This document shows, in pieces, positions 9,901 to 19,960 of a stretch of DNA of 64,000 bases (the first letter of the stretch is position 1; each line of letters opens with the position of its first letter). Source of the stretch: Phoronis australis (lineage: Eukaryota; Phoronida; Phoronidae); contig NMRA01000296.1 in NCBI GenBank assembly GCA_002633005.1, positions 98,232-162,231 of the forward strand. Direction: 5' to 3'. The position numbers and the translations under genes were made by a program. The notes beneath the pieces were generated by a model. It was not told the origin of the DNA and made no database searches. It was given only the letters and a program-made list of their open reading frames with translations.

Positions 9901-11549
9901 GCTATCATGCCTCTCTCACCCCTTCCCTCAACCCTGACAGCTGATCAACCGCTGGGGTTGTTTTTGTTGAATTTATATGAAATTGGTAATTTTAAGCATT
10001 TTAATGCTCATATGTATCAGATTTTGTTATATTATGTTAGGTGTTTCGTTGACAACCGATTAGAGGAATGATTGGCAATTTCACATTATGAAAAACATAG
10101 AAATTTACGTTTTCTATATCGTTAACCTGTCCTGTGTTGTGTTTTCTAGATTCTTTATGGTATCATACCTATTATTATGAAGTTTAAAGTAACTATACAG
10201 GGGCAGATCTAGGATTTTGAGTTGGGGGGCACGGCACAGGAATAAACAGTATTTCACCACGTGTGCGCGTCCAGCCTAAAGCGTAGGAATGGAGGGATCT
10301 CGAAATTTTGGGTTTGTGGACCTTATTCATGCGCGCACCCAGCCTTCGATATGGGGGCGCTCGAATTCCCGACGTTGTGGACCATTCGCTAACAAAAGAG
10401 CGGGCGGACTAAAAAAAACTGGAGGACCTCTGTGTACGTATTGCGACTTTGCGCTTATTTAGTGGACTTTTTTCCCATTTTCTCGGGGGCGGACCTTTTT
10501 GCCCACTTCGCCANGCATGTTATTACTAAAAAAAACCGGTAAACGGGGTTTGTTCAAGGCCTATGCTTTGTGAATTCGCCCCCCCGAGCCCCCCTGGGTG
10601 CGCGCATATGCTAGTCAGCAATTCGCACCCCCAACTGCCAAATGGTACCTGGGAGAATTTTAGGGGGGGCACGGCCCCCTTGCCCTCCTCCCTAAATCCA
10701 TCACTGCTATATCAGAAACTAACATATGATTCAGACCAGAACGAGAATGGTTTCCGTGCCAGGAAGGAAGAACAGACAGTTCGGTAATGCACTAGATCAT
10801 GCTCCGTGCTCAAACTAACCAACAGTGACAAGTTAGCTCAATCACCGAGACTCGTCTCTACGCAATAACGAACCTCTTTCCCAACCCATGGAACGAGTAG
10901 GGAAAAAGTCAAGGGCATTTTACTGTCAAACTTTGTGAATTACAGAAATTTTCATTTCGTAGACTACAGAACGAATGTTGTAATTTTACAGGTGGCAAGG
11001 CGGTGGGGTATACAAAAAAATCGCCCGGCAATGAACTATGACAAACTCAGTCGTTCTCTGCGCTACTACTACGAGAAGGGCATCATGCAGAAGGTTGCAG
11101 GAGAAAGATACGTCTACAGATTTGTCTGTGACCCGCAAGCGCTATTCGCGTTGGCCTATCCTGACAGATTGCGCCCCATGTTAAAGTGCGATAAGGACGG
11201 CAACCCGTATTATCAGAACCCGGTGCGTCAAATCGTGACAGATAGATTCGCTTGCCCATCTGAGAAAAGTCGGCCGACCGTGGCGTCATCTGGCGTCAAC
11301 ATGCATCCGTGTACGGAAGAACCCGTTTATTTACGTAATAAAATGTATTGGGAGCCAACGAGACAAGGAGCGAACACACACGCAAGCTATGAGCCAAGTA
11401 GACCAAAAGGCGAGCCAAGATTTGACAGTGGTGACCTCCTCGAATCGACAGTAGATAGAACTTATCTTGGCGGCCAATCATTTTCAGCGTGTTTGCAGTT
11501 CCCACCATCACAAAATCACGAGCATTGGTCCCACGGACATGCTTTTTGA
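6737..11549 (+). CDS. ETV1/4/5: PEA3-group ETS transcription factor (ETV1/4/5), 3' part, three exons
   Basis: CDS joins 6737-6987, 9662-9858 and 10992-11549. PEA3-group factors bind GGAA sites in the nucleus and mediate FGF/MAPK responses. The joined protein has a variable linker, then a complete ETS domain starting at [13 protein letters not shown], with [32 protein letters not shown] and [12 protein letters not shown], which contain the recognition-helix arginines. QRRGS directly before the ETS core and [13 protein letters not shown] are typical of ETV1/4/5. The phases fit: the first exon ends with one base of a Val codon completed by TT at 9662, and the second junction is phase 0 (..PEE / VARRWG), a common ETS intron position. 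The C-terminal tail of about 130 residues is poorly conserved. The N-terminal acidic domain is not in view, so the gene is partial at its 5' end. ETV1, 4 and 5 cannot be told apart; this is probably their single pro-orthologue. Confidence 0.93.
7213..7560 (+). repeat. Dispersed repeat (CATCTTGAACATTT family), copy 1
   Basis: Shares CATTTAAGGTTGCGCAGGACC, ATCACATCTCAGAAATG, a GATG/TATGCATTGTTCTC block and TTTCATCTTGAACATTTGC with segments at 51525-51960 and, for the latter half, 30905-31200. Copies are heavily diverged, so the family is old. The short open frame over the first part (7208-7390) is a by-product. Confidence 0.55.
8365..8520. mobile_element. hAT-like MITE with 8-bp target duplication
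   Basis: Terminal inverted repeats of 13 bp (AGTGCTGTAGTGG at 8366-8378, reverse complement CCACTACAGCACT at 8507-8519) bound a 156-bp element. It is flanked by an exact 8-bp direct repeat, TTCAGTAC, at 8357-8364 and 8521-8528. An 8-bp duplication with CAGTG/TAGTG-type ends is the signature of the hAT superfamily. There is no coding capacity, so it must have been moved in trans. Intact ends and exact duplication suggest a fairly recent insertion. Confidence 0.85.
8539..8622 (-). mobile_element. tRNA-derived SINE, copy 2 (minus strand)
   Basis: Read on the minus strand: a tRNA-like head GGGGTTTAGCTTCATCAGC, a B-box GGTTCGAATCC that matches the pol III consensus closely, then CTCAGAAAATCATCGCCGATAATGT-like body sequence shared with the copies at 3.6 and 41.2 kb. 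It lies directly beside the hAT-like MITE. Confidence 0.7.
8639..8676. repeat. Perfect 18-bp hairpin
   Basis: Two exactly complementary 18-bp arms (AGTATCTTAAGCGTATTT and its reverse complement) separated by two T residues. It lies between a SINE body and a CGCCGTTGTC-family fragment (8700-8750, minus). It may be a foldback part of that composite repeat; no function can be assigned. Confidence 0.8.
9345..9450 (+). repeat. Dispersed repeat shared with 19.84 and 38.53 kb
   Basis: Contains CAACCCTAAAATTGCAAAATC and CACATTGCCTGTGAC, also present at 38605-38665, and an upstream part (ATGATACTATTTTCG) matching ATGATAGGATTCTGTTTTC at 38.53 kb and 19.83 kb. Copies are diverged and non-coding. Confidence 0.5.
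9662..9858 (+). CDS. ETV1/4/5: ETV1/4/5 exon: first half of the ETS domain
   Basis: Acceptor CAATTTTCAG before 9662 and donor GTAATG at 9859. It encodes 65 complete codons after completing a split Val codon. ETS helix 1 and the first strands are here: [17 protein letters not shown] and [17 protein letters not shown]. The open frame can be extended upstream to 9574, but that part is intron: it has no similarity to the family and the acceptor is good. Confidence 0.93.
10198..10706 (+). mobile_element. CAGGGGCAGATC DNA transposon, interrupted by a MITE
   Basis: The left end CAGGGGCAGATCTAGGATTT (10198) and the right end CCTAAATCCATCACTG (to 10706) are imperfect inverted repeats. The right half is homologous to 3726-3858. 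A 5-bp match, CTATA, lies on both sides (10193-10197 and 10707-10711), possibly a target duplication; no 8-bp duplication is seen. The element contains the GCGCGCACCCAG MITE at 10329-10607, which is absent from the 3.7-kb copy, so the MITE was inserted later. Confidence 0.65.
10329..10607 (-). mobile_element. GCGCGCACCCAG MITE, copy 2 (nested)
   Basis: Begins ATGCGCGCACCCAG and ends CTGGGTGCGCGCAT, an exact 14-bp inverted repeat. The interior is reversed relative to copies 1 and 3 (TTTTTGCCCACTTCGCCA is the complement of their shared core). It lies inside the 10198-10706 transposon. Confidence 0.8.
10992..11549 (+). CDS. ETV1/4/5: ETV1/4/5 last exon: ETS recognition helix and C-terminus
   Basis: Acceptor AATTTTACAG before 10992; stop TGA at 11547-11549. 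It encodes [40 protein letters not shown] and YVYRFVCDP, i.e. the recognition helix and the last ETS strands, then a tail of about 130 residues ending GHAF. Vertebrate ETV1/5 end in a similar short aromatic motif (EGYVY / EGFAY), but the rest of the tail is not alignable by eye and contains unusual polar sequence. 186 codons including the stop. Confidence 0.95.
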   Translation: MARRWGIQKNRPAMNYDKLSRSLRYYYEKGIMQKVAGERYVYRFVCDPQALFALAYPDRLRPMLKCDKDGNPYYQNPVRQIVTDRFACPSEKSRPTVASSGVNMHPCTEEPVYLRNKMYWEPTRQGANTHASYEPSRPKGEPRFDSGDLLESTVDRTYLGGQSFSACLQFPPSQNHEHWSHGHAF

Positions 11550-12010
11550 CATTCATAAACCTTAAATGGACAATGAACTCAATGCCAGCCTATTAACTGG
11601 AATTAAAGAGACGTTTCGCCGTCGCTTAGCTATCAATGTTGAGCTGCTAACCACCGAAGCTCTTTGGGGGTACAAAAACATTATCGCGCTCATCCGATCT
11701 TGGGTGTTGCCGAATGAGCCTGCAAGTACTCTAACAAAAAGAGAATTTTGCCACTAGCTCGATTTCGTTTTTTTTTTTTTTTGTTAGTTCAGAGAGAAAT
11801 GGACTGTAAATAACGCTTTGGTCTCGAAAATCTTTAGAATAAGATATCCCGGCTTTTCTAAACTCGCCAACATTCAAAAGTTTGGCCAAAAGCGAGTTTG
11901 AAACTCCTTTACAAAAATCTCAGTGCCAAATCGTGAAGCGTGTCTAACCTTTTGCGCGAATTATTCGGCAATTGGGCGGGAAATGATCGTTCATATCGAA
12001 CCATAAATAG

Positions 12011-12214
12011 CGTCCGGACAGCCCTCAAACCTAGCGACAACTCGCTCTATCACTAACTTGTTCAAGGTTTTTAGTCTGTGTGTTTTGACGGCACTTAAGT
12101 TATTACAAGTGGGGTAAGTTGCACTAGTTTACAAAGCGTCCAGACAGCACTCAAGCCTAGCGACAACTCGTTCCAGGAGTAACCTGTTCTAGTTTAAGTC
12201 TGTGGACGGCACTC
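12011..12214 (+). repeat. Imperfect tandem duplication in ETV 3'UTR
   Basis: Two units starting CGTCCGGACAGCCCTCAA (12011) and CGTCCAGACAGCACTCAA (12137). Both run through CCTAGCGACAACTCG and end near GACGGCACT. The period is about 126 bp with substitutions and small gaps, so it is an old duplication. Confidence 0.7.
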
Positions 12215-12600
12215 TGAAGACATGGGAGGTACCAATGTCATGACAGCAGGCTGGTATCACTACCAACTTTGGGTGAAATCACCATTCAGTATTCAGTTGA
12301 TAACGAAATGGCTAGGCACAAGAATTTGTTTCGTGTCCCTTAGCGTACAGTCCGATTTGATGACGTATCGTAACGTAAAGCTATTACGCGTTTTATCTTG
12401 ACAGTTTTCCACCGTATTGGTTCCCACTTTCATAGGGGTGATAATTTGTTAAACCTAACTACACACGACATCCCTAAAAATTTTTCGCCTCTGATTTAAG
12501 AGTTAAACGCCGGGTTTGAGCAATTGTGAGTTTTCTTATGTTGTGTCAATTGTATACTAGATTAAACAATTAAATTGGTCCTAGAAATGTAAATTTGAAT

Positions 12601-12606
12601 AATAAA
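12601..12606 (+). terminator. Candidate poly(A) signal, ETV
   Basis: AATAAA, about 1.05 kb after the ETV stop codon, followed within 40 bases by T-rich and GTTG-containing sequence. It is the first canonical hexamer I see downstream in this orientation. Confidence 0.45.
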
Positions 12607-12888
12607 TTAGCTCACAAAATTCTCTTTTTTACTGTTGCGTACACAACTTTCATCCACCACGCAACCTTTCGATGACGTCGGAGACAGAAGAAGAAACATA
12701 AAAAAATGAGAATTGAATATACATGTATATTTTTAGTAGAAAACTTACATTCACCCTACAGTGAGAGAACAACTCCACTAATTATTTAAAGGGGCGAGTC
12801 CTTTAAACTCACAATCTAAAATACAAAATATGAAGCAAGTTTCTCAAAATAGAACTATGTCTCAAGCCTTTTCGAATCATGATAAATC

Positions 12889-13140
12889 ATGCGCGCACTC
12901 AGGAGGGCTCGGGGGGATCGAACGAGACCTCCCCATTTGGCGAAGTGGGCGAAAAGGGCACCTCTGAGAAACAAAAGTCCTAAAAAGTATAAAACGCGAC
13001 AATGTTCTACTAAAAAGGCAGGAATTCAGCGAATGAACAATTCATAGCTCTGAACGTACCCCGTTTTTTGTTTTTTTTTAGTAAAAGGCCCACATACTCA
13101 AAAATTCGAGCCCCCCTATTTTTAGGCTGGGTGCGCGCAT
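12889..13140 (+). mobile_element. GCGCGCACCCAG MITE, copy 3
   Basis: Starts ATGCGCGCACTCAGG and ends CTGGGTGCGCGCAT, a near-exact terminal inverted repeat around a 252-bp element. The interior shares GGGCTCGGGG, GGCGAAGTGGGCGAAAAGG and AGTAAAAGGCCCACATACTC with copy 1. It is a stand-alone copy that defines the family's ends. No clear target duplication is seen. Confidence 0.8.
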
Positions 13141-13588
13141 GTAAATGACTTTAATTCCTAAGCATATCATTTAGGCCGTCAGCAAATAAAAAGCGCCAAA
13201 GAACCATCATTATTGACGGGACCAAACCACTGATCCGTTTCAAGTCAATGGCAGATGACTCCTCAATAATTCGTTCTGATTACAGGAGCCAGTTACTATC
13301 ATTGGGAGACTGTACGTGGTTAGGGTAGCTATGTGTATTCGGGTGCCACTATTATGACGCGATTTCAACCCACATACTAGAAATATACAGTCACATCTCA
13401 GTTTCAAATATTTTAGAGGTCATAGACTTATTGCAGTAAAGATGTAAAATGGTTTCCGTCACCTTCAATCCTGATTTATTTGGCAATTTGCTCAACTCAG
13501 TAAAGGGAACAACCCTAATGTCGAATTTATAGGTAGAAGGAGGCATTGGCATTCAGTTCCTGTCTTTGCTGCTTCCAAATGGAAACAT

Positions 13589-14408
13589 GGGGCCTGTTCC
13601 AAAGAAGTGACTTAAAGTTTACTAAGTCCTTGATAAAGTACCTCAACTCTAAGTCAAACATCGAAAAGACTGTGCTTTGTCAACCATTAAAAGTATAAAG
13701 TTTCTGAAAGGAGAAAGATCGAGAATCATAGAAATATGTTTTTTATTACTGTGTCTTTATTAATGTCACGTGACTACGTTTTTAAGTCAAATTTTCATGT
13801 ACATGAAAGGTTCATTCATGCTAAAGTAACCCCCAGCCGATTTTACTAAAAATAAAATGAAAAAATTACGTTATGTCTCAAAAATGAGGTTAAAATTTTG
13901 GGTTAAAATGCCTAGTTTTCGCGTACCGAGCGATATAAGAATAAGAACATTGTTTTTTTACAAAAATAGTGTTTTGCAAGTTAATTTAGCATAAAACCCA
14001 TAATTAAGTGAATAAAATAAAGTTTTTTTTTTTAAATAAGTTTTAGTAAAATCGACTGGGGGTAACTTTGCTATGAATGTACCTTTCTTGCACATGAAAA
14101 TTTGACTGAAAAACGTGGTCACGTGACAATAATAAAAACACAGTAGTAAATAGCATATTTTTAGATTCCTCGATCTTTCTCCTTTCAGAAAAAAATTAAT
14201 TTTAGTTGTTGACAAAGTATAGTTTTTTCACTATTTGACTTAGAGTTAAGATCTTAGATAACCTTAAGTTCAATTTTTACGTAAGTTTAAGATTTGTCTC
14301 AACTTCCAAACTCTGAAACTTCCACATCCGGTAAAATAGTTAAATTTAAGACAAAAACTGAAGTCAACAATTTAAGTCAAATTTAAGATCTCTTCCATGA
14401 AACGGATT
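13589..14408. mobile_element. Long inverted-repeat (foldback) element
   Basis: The arm at about 13589-13853 is the imperfect inverse of 14041-14408, with a central loop of about 187 bp. Matching blocks include CTGAAAGGAGAAAGATCGAG (13704) versus CTCGATCTTTCTCCTTTCAG (to 14187), TGTCACGTGACTACGTTTTT versus AAAAACGTGGTCACGTGACA, and ACCCCCAGCCGATTTTACT versus AGTAAAATCGACTGGGGGT. The outer ends GGCCTGTTCCAAAGAAG and CTTCCATGAAACGGATT are loosely inverse too. The arms are too long for a simple MITE with short ends, so it is a foldback or palindromic MITE. No transposase is encoded. Confidence 0.8.
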
Positions 14409-15701
14409 TGTGACAATTTTCAGTTTAGCTAAGTCAGTTTTCTGGGAAGGGCCCATGGACCTTACTTTGTACAGTGTATGTACTTGTGGCATTAACGGAA
14501 GAAACAAAATTTCGGTGATGACCTCTTGTAAACACCAAGTTTTCAAACGCCATCAGTCAATGAATAATTGTAAAATGAAAAAAAAAACAAAAAAGCTCAA
14601 AATCTTGTTCAATAATTAAAAGATAATAAATATGCATAGCTTCAACAGGGGCGTAACCATACGTTTATGAAGCACCTGCACCCAACCATTTATCCAATGT
14701 CCAAGATGTATTTTTTCTACACAAATTCATTATATTTTTTGTCACCTGTTTCGTAAAAAGTTACTAAAACTAGAATTTGATCTTAGACCCCCACTTCGCA
14801 ATTACTGACAAGATTTTCATAATGTAATTTTAGCACGTCACAGTTTAGCAAAAAATTATTAAAATCTGTTCATTAATCAAAAATTTCGCAATTTGTTGAA
14901 TTGGCTTTCTGTAACGCACGTGGTGCGTTCTGTTACAGCTACGCTCTTGGTTGTTCAATACATTGCAATTGAAGAGTGAGCACACAATTCATTCTCCAAA
15001 CACGATTTATTTTTTATTTAGAGAGCTATTGTCAGAAGTTGAAGGTACGTGCCTGCGGTAGTATATCCAAGATGATTGTTTTCAGGTGTTTCTAAGACAG
15101 TACGAAAAGTGACAATTTTTGTTTATAGAATTAAAATAGGTCCAAATATTGTTATTTAGGAATACCTTTTTCTCCCTAAGGAATTTTGACATCTGATCAA
15201 TATCCAAATTTGACATAAAAAGTCATGTAATTTTCCGCACATAAAAAGTGGTTCAAGTTTTTCAACTAAAAAAATTACGTATCCTCTTGTGTGGTTATGG
15301 AAAGTGAGGAATGATCCTAAAATAGAAAATTAATGTTTCATCACTAATTTTTGGAAGTTAGTTGGGCTCTGTGCCTGACAACATGTGGAGACCTTTTATT
15401 ATTGGTGTTAGAATAATTATAGTAAAGACGCATTACGCCTCTGTTTATCTGCTAATGTTTAATTCTTAACTGAAGTGCTTTGAGGTTTAAAAACATTTCC
15501 ACGCTCACCATGGTACATAAACGTTTTCGAATTCTCAATTAGTGATTGTCCAACCCCAATTAAACTTTAAAGCGTCATCTCGAGTTGGTTATCATGGTTT
15601 CGGGTGTTCTTGCTGAAAACGAAAGTGGAACCCCGATCACTGCAAGAAATATTATGGGACGGGTTTCAAGAGAGTAAAGGATTAACTAGACTTTCGTTTT
15701 G

Positions 15702-15758
15702 GCCATCTGAACAGGGCGCTAGCCATCTAAACAGGGTGATAGCCATCTAAACAGGGCA
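15702..15758 (+). repeat. Three 20-bp tandem units
   Basis: GCCATCTGAACAGGGCGCTA is repeated with one or two changes at 15722 and 15742 (core GCCATCTAAACAGGG). A small local tandem repeat. Confidence 0.75.
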
Positions 15759-18700
15759 CAATGTAGCTTTGAGTTAAAATGGTTAAAACAAGCTCAGAAT
15801 GTCCGTGATATCTAATTCGTCACTCCTTGCAACCTCTCTAGTTGGAACAAGAAAATTTTTAATTGGTTACTCAATTTCAAATAATTATTATTCACGTCAG
15901 GTTTCGGTCATTCGTGGTTAAATTTTGTTTTAACTGAATGTCTTTTTTTCACTTATAAAACAATATGAGAAACAAGGTCAACCCGTTTTGGACTAGAGCT
16001 GCGACTGAGACAACAGTGTTAGTCCCATAGATCAGTCATTCCCGGCAAAATGTTTCCATTGCTCGTCGAAGTGTGCACAAGCACCGTACTCAACTTAGGC
16101 AAAGACTGCAAAAAGCTAACCCAAATTCCAGTCATTTTTATGGGAGTTTGTGATTATCACAACTTGGAAAAAGTATTTATTATTATAAATTTGCGCCTGA
16201 GAGATTCCTGTCAAGAGGGCCTTGTTTTTTGGTATAAATTTAGTTTTTATAAGGTTTAATAGTGTTTTAATTTGTTTGATGTACTTGATTAAATTTCATT
16301 TTGCTGTAATTATAATATGTACTTGTTAGTTGAATTAACAAAAAAATTACCTAAAAAAAGAAAAGAAAATGAGGTATGCTTTTACTAGAATAAAAAAACT
16401 GAGTGACATCCGTTCGCTTCACACTGCAGTGATTCCGTGCGAGTGTTGGTAAATTTTCGAATTTGTTATGTTTTAAGCAACATGCCTGTTAGAGGCGGCA
16501 TGGAAACTAAAGTCGCTCTTAGGTAACCTATAATTCATTGCATTTGCTGGCTAGATAATCGTGGTTCTTCTGCTATCGATTCCTCATGTTGGTTTCCGAT
16601 TTGCTCTGTTTCGTCGAAAGTCAGTTTTAGAGGGCACATCCGTGTCTATTTTTAATCACATGACTCACCGTTCTGATTAACGTATCACCTCCCTTGTTTG
16701 TGAAAGATATAACAAGTATATACTTTTTAATTAATCATTTTGATTACTATGCATACTGTTTCCACCCTTCCGACACTTCATTAGGTATTATAACTTCATG
16801 TTTTGTGCCATTTCTATCATTATCATTAAAACGCGTGAATGTTTTGCAACAGTCGCACGGGCTGTTCCGGTAACTTCAGCCCACCACAAATAGCAGAGGA
16901 TCAAAATATTGTTCGTGGTGATCGGTGTTGATGTGCCAATGAAAGTCGTGGATTTTACTCAAATTTGTCGATTTTAGGTGAGTTTTTCTTCATATGGTCT
17001 CTCGTTCGTTATTTTAACTGAGCTGATGTTAGAAGAAGTCTGATAGTGTGGTCTGGTGAACACGTTAAACTTCTGTGTGAACTTTAACAGTTTACACAGA
17101 AACCACGTCCACGGAAATCCCGTTCGCCACAATCAATGAACACGTACGTCAGGGTCCGTGACAGACTTGGGCCCTATGGATTATTGGGGAATCCGTTGCC
17201 TGAAACAGTTACCGGGTCTTATCAGTTACCTTGCCAGGAATCTAGACTAAAACCCTGGCCTACTAGGTACCCCATAAAGCGGTTTTTAGGAATGTGTGAC
17301 ACTGGACCTTATCACTGGTCATAATGACGTCACATGGGAGACTACACAGATAGTGGCACATCCTAATCTAGGCCATCTTGTACCCTGAAGATTTTCTCGC
17401 AACCAATAGTTTTAGTTAATGACGCTAGGATTGTTGTCTTTGGGTGGAGTTGGATGCATGGTCGCGCTGTGACAGCCATTTTTTAATTATGTTTGTTTAG
17501 CTCCAGCTCCGCGATCCATTGACCGAACCATTTCAAATTTGGTGCGTAAATAGATCTCCTTATGGCTTATCTGCTATGTTAGTATAATAAGCCTCCGGGT
17601 CATGATTGTGTTTTTGGTTTTGTCATCGATCTCACCTTTAAATTTTTTATTTCTTTCACCAAGTGTCGCTCTTCAGAGCACTTTCATTTCCTTGTTTTCA
17701 GGATCTGACCTATTACAAAACCATTATACGCTAAAGTTTTCTTCTTAACCCAGTTGTTATCGTGATCAGATGTTGATTGTAATTTGCATTTTAAACTCTA
17801 GGTTTATGTAGACGATCAGCTGAATCTGACACCTTTACCTGGTGTCAGTCCATGGACAGACATGTTTATAAACATTCAGGTAACTTAGAAACAAACTGCC
17901 AACAACTGCCGGAAAAACTCTTCTCTGACACTGATAGTTGTATGCCTTTGTTTGAGTACAGATACTGTCCAAAGCCAAAGTTTAAGACTTATTTAGTGCT
18001 AAAGGACATTCTGATACATTATAATTTAATCTTCCAAAAAGTCACATAGGATGTTCTTGGAATGTAAAGTTGCTGGACCCTAGATAATGGTGAATAAGAC
18101 GGAAATCTAAATTAATTCAAACTTTGTATCGAAGCGAACCATAGTCTTTGACGCGGGTGCATATAATCCCCAAATCAGCAAGTCCTGCTGTGTCAAGAGG
18201 CCTGTTTATCAGAGAATCTGATTTGAAGTCATTACAGCATTAGCTGACTTCAAGACAATAAAACACTGGCTAAAATAAAGTGGTTTATCTTATAGACTGA
18301 AACTGATGATTTTGCAACTGCCTGCCTTCTGAAATTGACAATGACAGTTGATTGATTGGGTGTACCTGTAAATCCACCTTTTGTATCCTTGACTCAGAAG
18401 CACCATCTCTCAGGCTATCATGAGTTGAACCAGGGTTCATTTAAGGCCACTCCATATTTTGAACTGGGGAAAGTTGACTGACATTTAGATTTGGTTAGTT
18501 CATTGGGCTGTCATGGATGTTTAAACAGCACAATGCTGTTGTCCTTCTGAGTTGTCTTATGGTCTGAACCAAATTTTAGGATTTGAAATTTTGCTGATAT
18601 TTGTTCATTGCCTACCTGAGTAACTTTGAATTGCAGTTGCTGATTGATCGTAATCTTATATAACTTGGAATTTAATGAAATCTGTTGTCAGGCAGGGAAT

Positions 18701-19244
18701 TTCAGTTTATCATTGTGACATTTAGTGATCTGAGATATGTGACTTTTTGAACTTTTGTAAAATTTACACTCGCCAACACAATATCAGGAAAATAATCTTG
18801 CGCAGTTAGTGACCCTGTTGGGATTCCAGCGTGTTCTGATCCAATATTGGTGCTGTTGAAGAAAACCGAGTTCTTCGTTTCTGGGAGGGTGACTCGCAAT
18901 TCAAGTGATGCAGGCGATAAATGCTGCACGCTCAAAATACAGAGCAACACAATACCTAGGATACAAGACCGGGAAAAAGGGCACTCAAGACGGTACCAAA
19001 TGACAGAAAAAACCTTTCTCGAAACAATACCACTTTTTCCAACACTCCCTCCTGGCTACCGCTTTTTCATTTCTGAAACGATGCCACTTATGGCACAGAG
19101 CCAAAATGTCCACCTGAGCTGTAATTGAGATCGTAAAATACTCGTGCAAGGCATTATACAGAACAACAAAATTGCAGGGACAAAGTACCAACCCGAATTG
19201 GTGGTACATCCTCAAAAACCGCTCCCGTTAGAGAGTATCTGTCA

Positions 19245-19440
19245 TGTGCGCCTGAGTGTCGTTCACCACCGACAGGATTGATGTTAATACACATTCGATT
19301 TGCAGTGTTGACTGAATCTGTGCTACTCATTGAATTTCCATAATAGAGTTAGTTTCGTTAGTGGCCTACAGGATTGGTTTTCAAATTGCGCTTAATTTAC
19401 GAGTGTTGACTGAATTTGTGTACCAACAGGATTGATTTTA
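19245..19440 (+). repeat. Imperfect tandem duplication
   Basis: Blocks GACAGGATTGATGTT..GTGTTGACTGAATCTGTG and CTACAGGATTGGTTTT..GTGTTGACTGAATTTGTG alternate twice, followed by a third ACAGGATTGATTTTA. Unit about 110-130 bp, diverged. Confidence 0.5.
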
Positions 19441-19639
19441 TCTCTAGTTAACATTGAATTCCCAGTGTAGGCATGGCTCAACACAACGTGACTCTTTAAG
19501 AACTGGACTCTTTGTTGTAAACAACATAAATTTATCAACTGGGATAAATTTGTAAAATAATTGTTTGCCCCGTTTAGCTGCAGAATGAAAATCGAATTCC
19601 GGTAAAAATCTCCAGTTTGATGAGACAGTCACTTACGAA

Positions 19640-19800
19640 TTTCAAGAGCGGAAATTCTCACAAAAGTGGAATTTTCTAGAATTTGGGACGGCCATTATTG
19701 CCTATTTCTAGAATTTGGGACAAGCTCCGACGATGAGCAAAATAAAATTGTTTTAATTTTTCATTGTCCCAAATTGGAGAATTTCTATCGTAGGCCTTTT
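19640..19800 (+). repeat. Dispersed repeat (TTCTAGAATTTGGGAC family), copy 1
   Basis: Contains TTTCTAGAATTTGGGACAAG and CATTGTCCCAAATTGGAGA, matched in inverse orientation at 28565-28690. The open frame at 19666-19917 is incidental. Confidence 0.6.
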
Positions 19801-19834
19801 ACTGTAAAAAATTGGTCTCGTAATTTTTTTGCAA

Positions 19835-19960
19835 TGATAGGATTCTGTTTCCGAATTTCTGAAACAGTCAGTGACTCAAGAAAAAGCTTGTTTGGATTGG
19901 CCAAGCTTAAAAATTGAGAATTTGAAAATGGCGCAAGTACGTATTGCTTGTTACTTGGGT
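19835..19960 (+). repeat. Dispersed repeat shared with 9.3 and 38.5 kb
   Basis: Begins CAATGATAGGATTCTGTTT, nearly identical to CATGATAGGATTCTGTTTTC at 38.53 kb, and includes TTGAGAATTTGAAAATGGCG as in the other copies. Confidence 0.5.

Larger units (their letters stand above)
9859..10991. other. ETV intron carrying nested transposons
   Basis: This 1.1-kb intron splits the ETS domain at ..PEE/VARRWG. Nearly half of it is the nested transposon pair at 10198-10706. An undetermined base (N) sits at 10514 inside the inner element. Confidence 0.7.
11550..12620 (+). other. Probable ETV 3'UTR
   Basis: Non-coding sequence after the stop, with a poly-T run (11768-11782), a tandem duplication (12011-12214) and an AATAAA signal at 12601-12606 followed by T/GT-rich sequence. 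The extent is inferred from that signal; there is no transcript evidence. Confidence 0.5.

Noticed and set aside
11083-11556. Minus-strand open frames over the last ETV exon
   Set aside because: Shadows of the conserved plus-strand ETS exon.
14646-14665. hAT transposon end (CAGGGGCGTAACCA)
   Set aside because: No inverted partner end or target duplication found, so it is not listed as an element.
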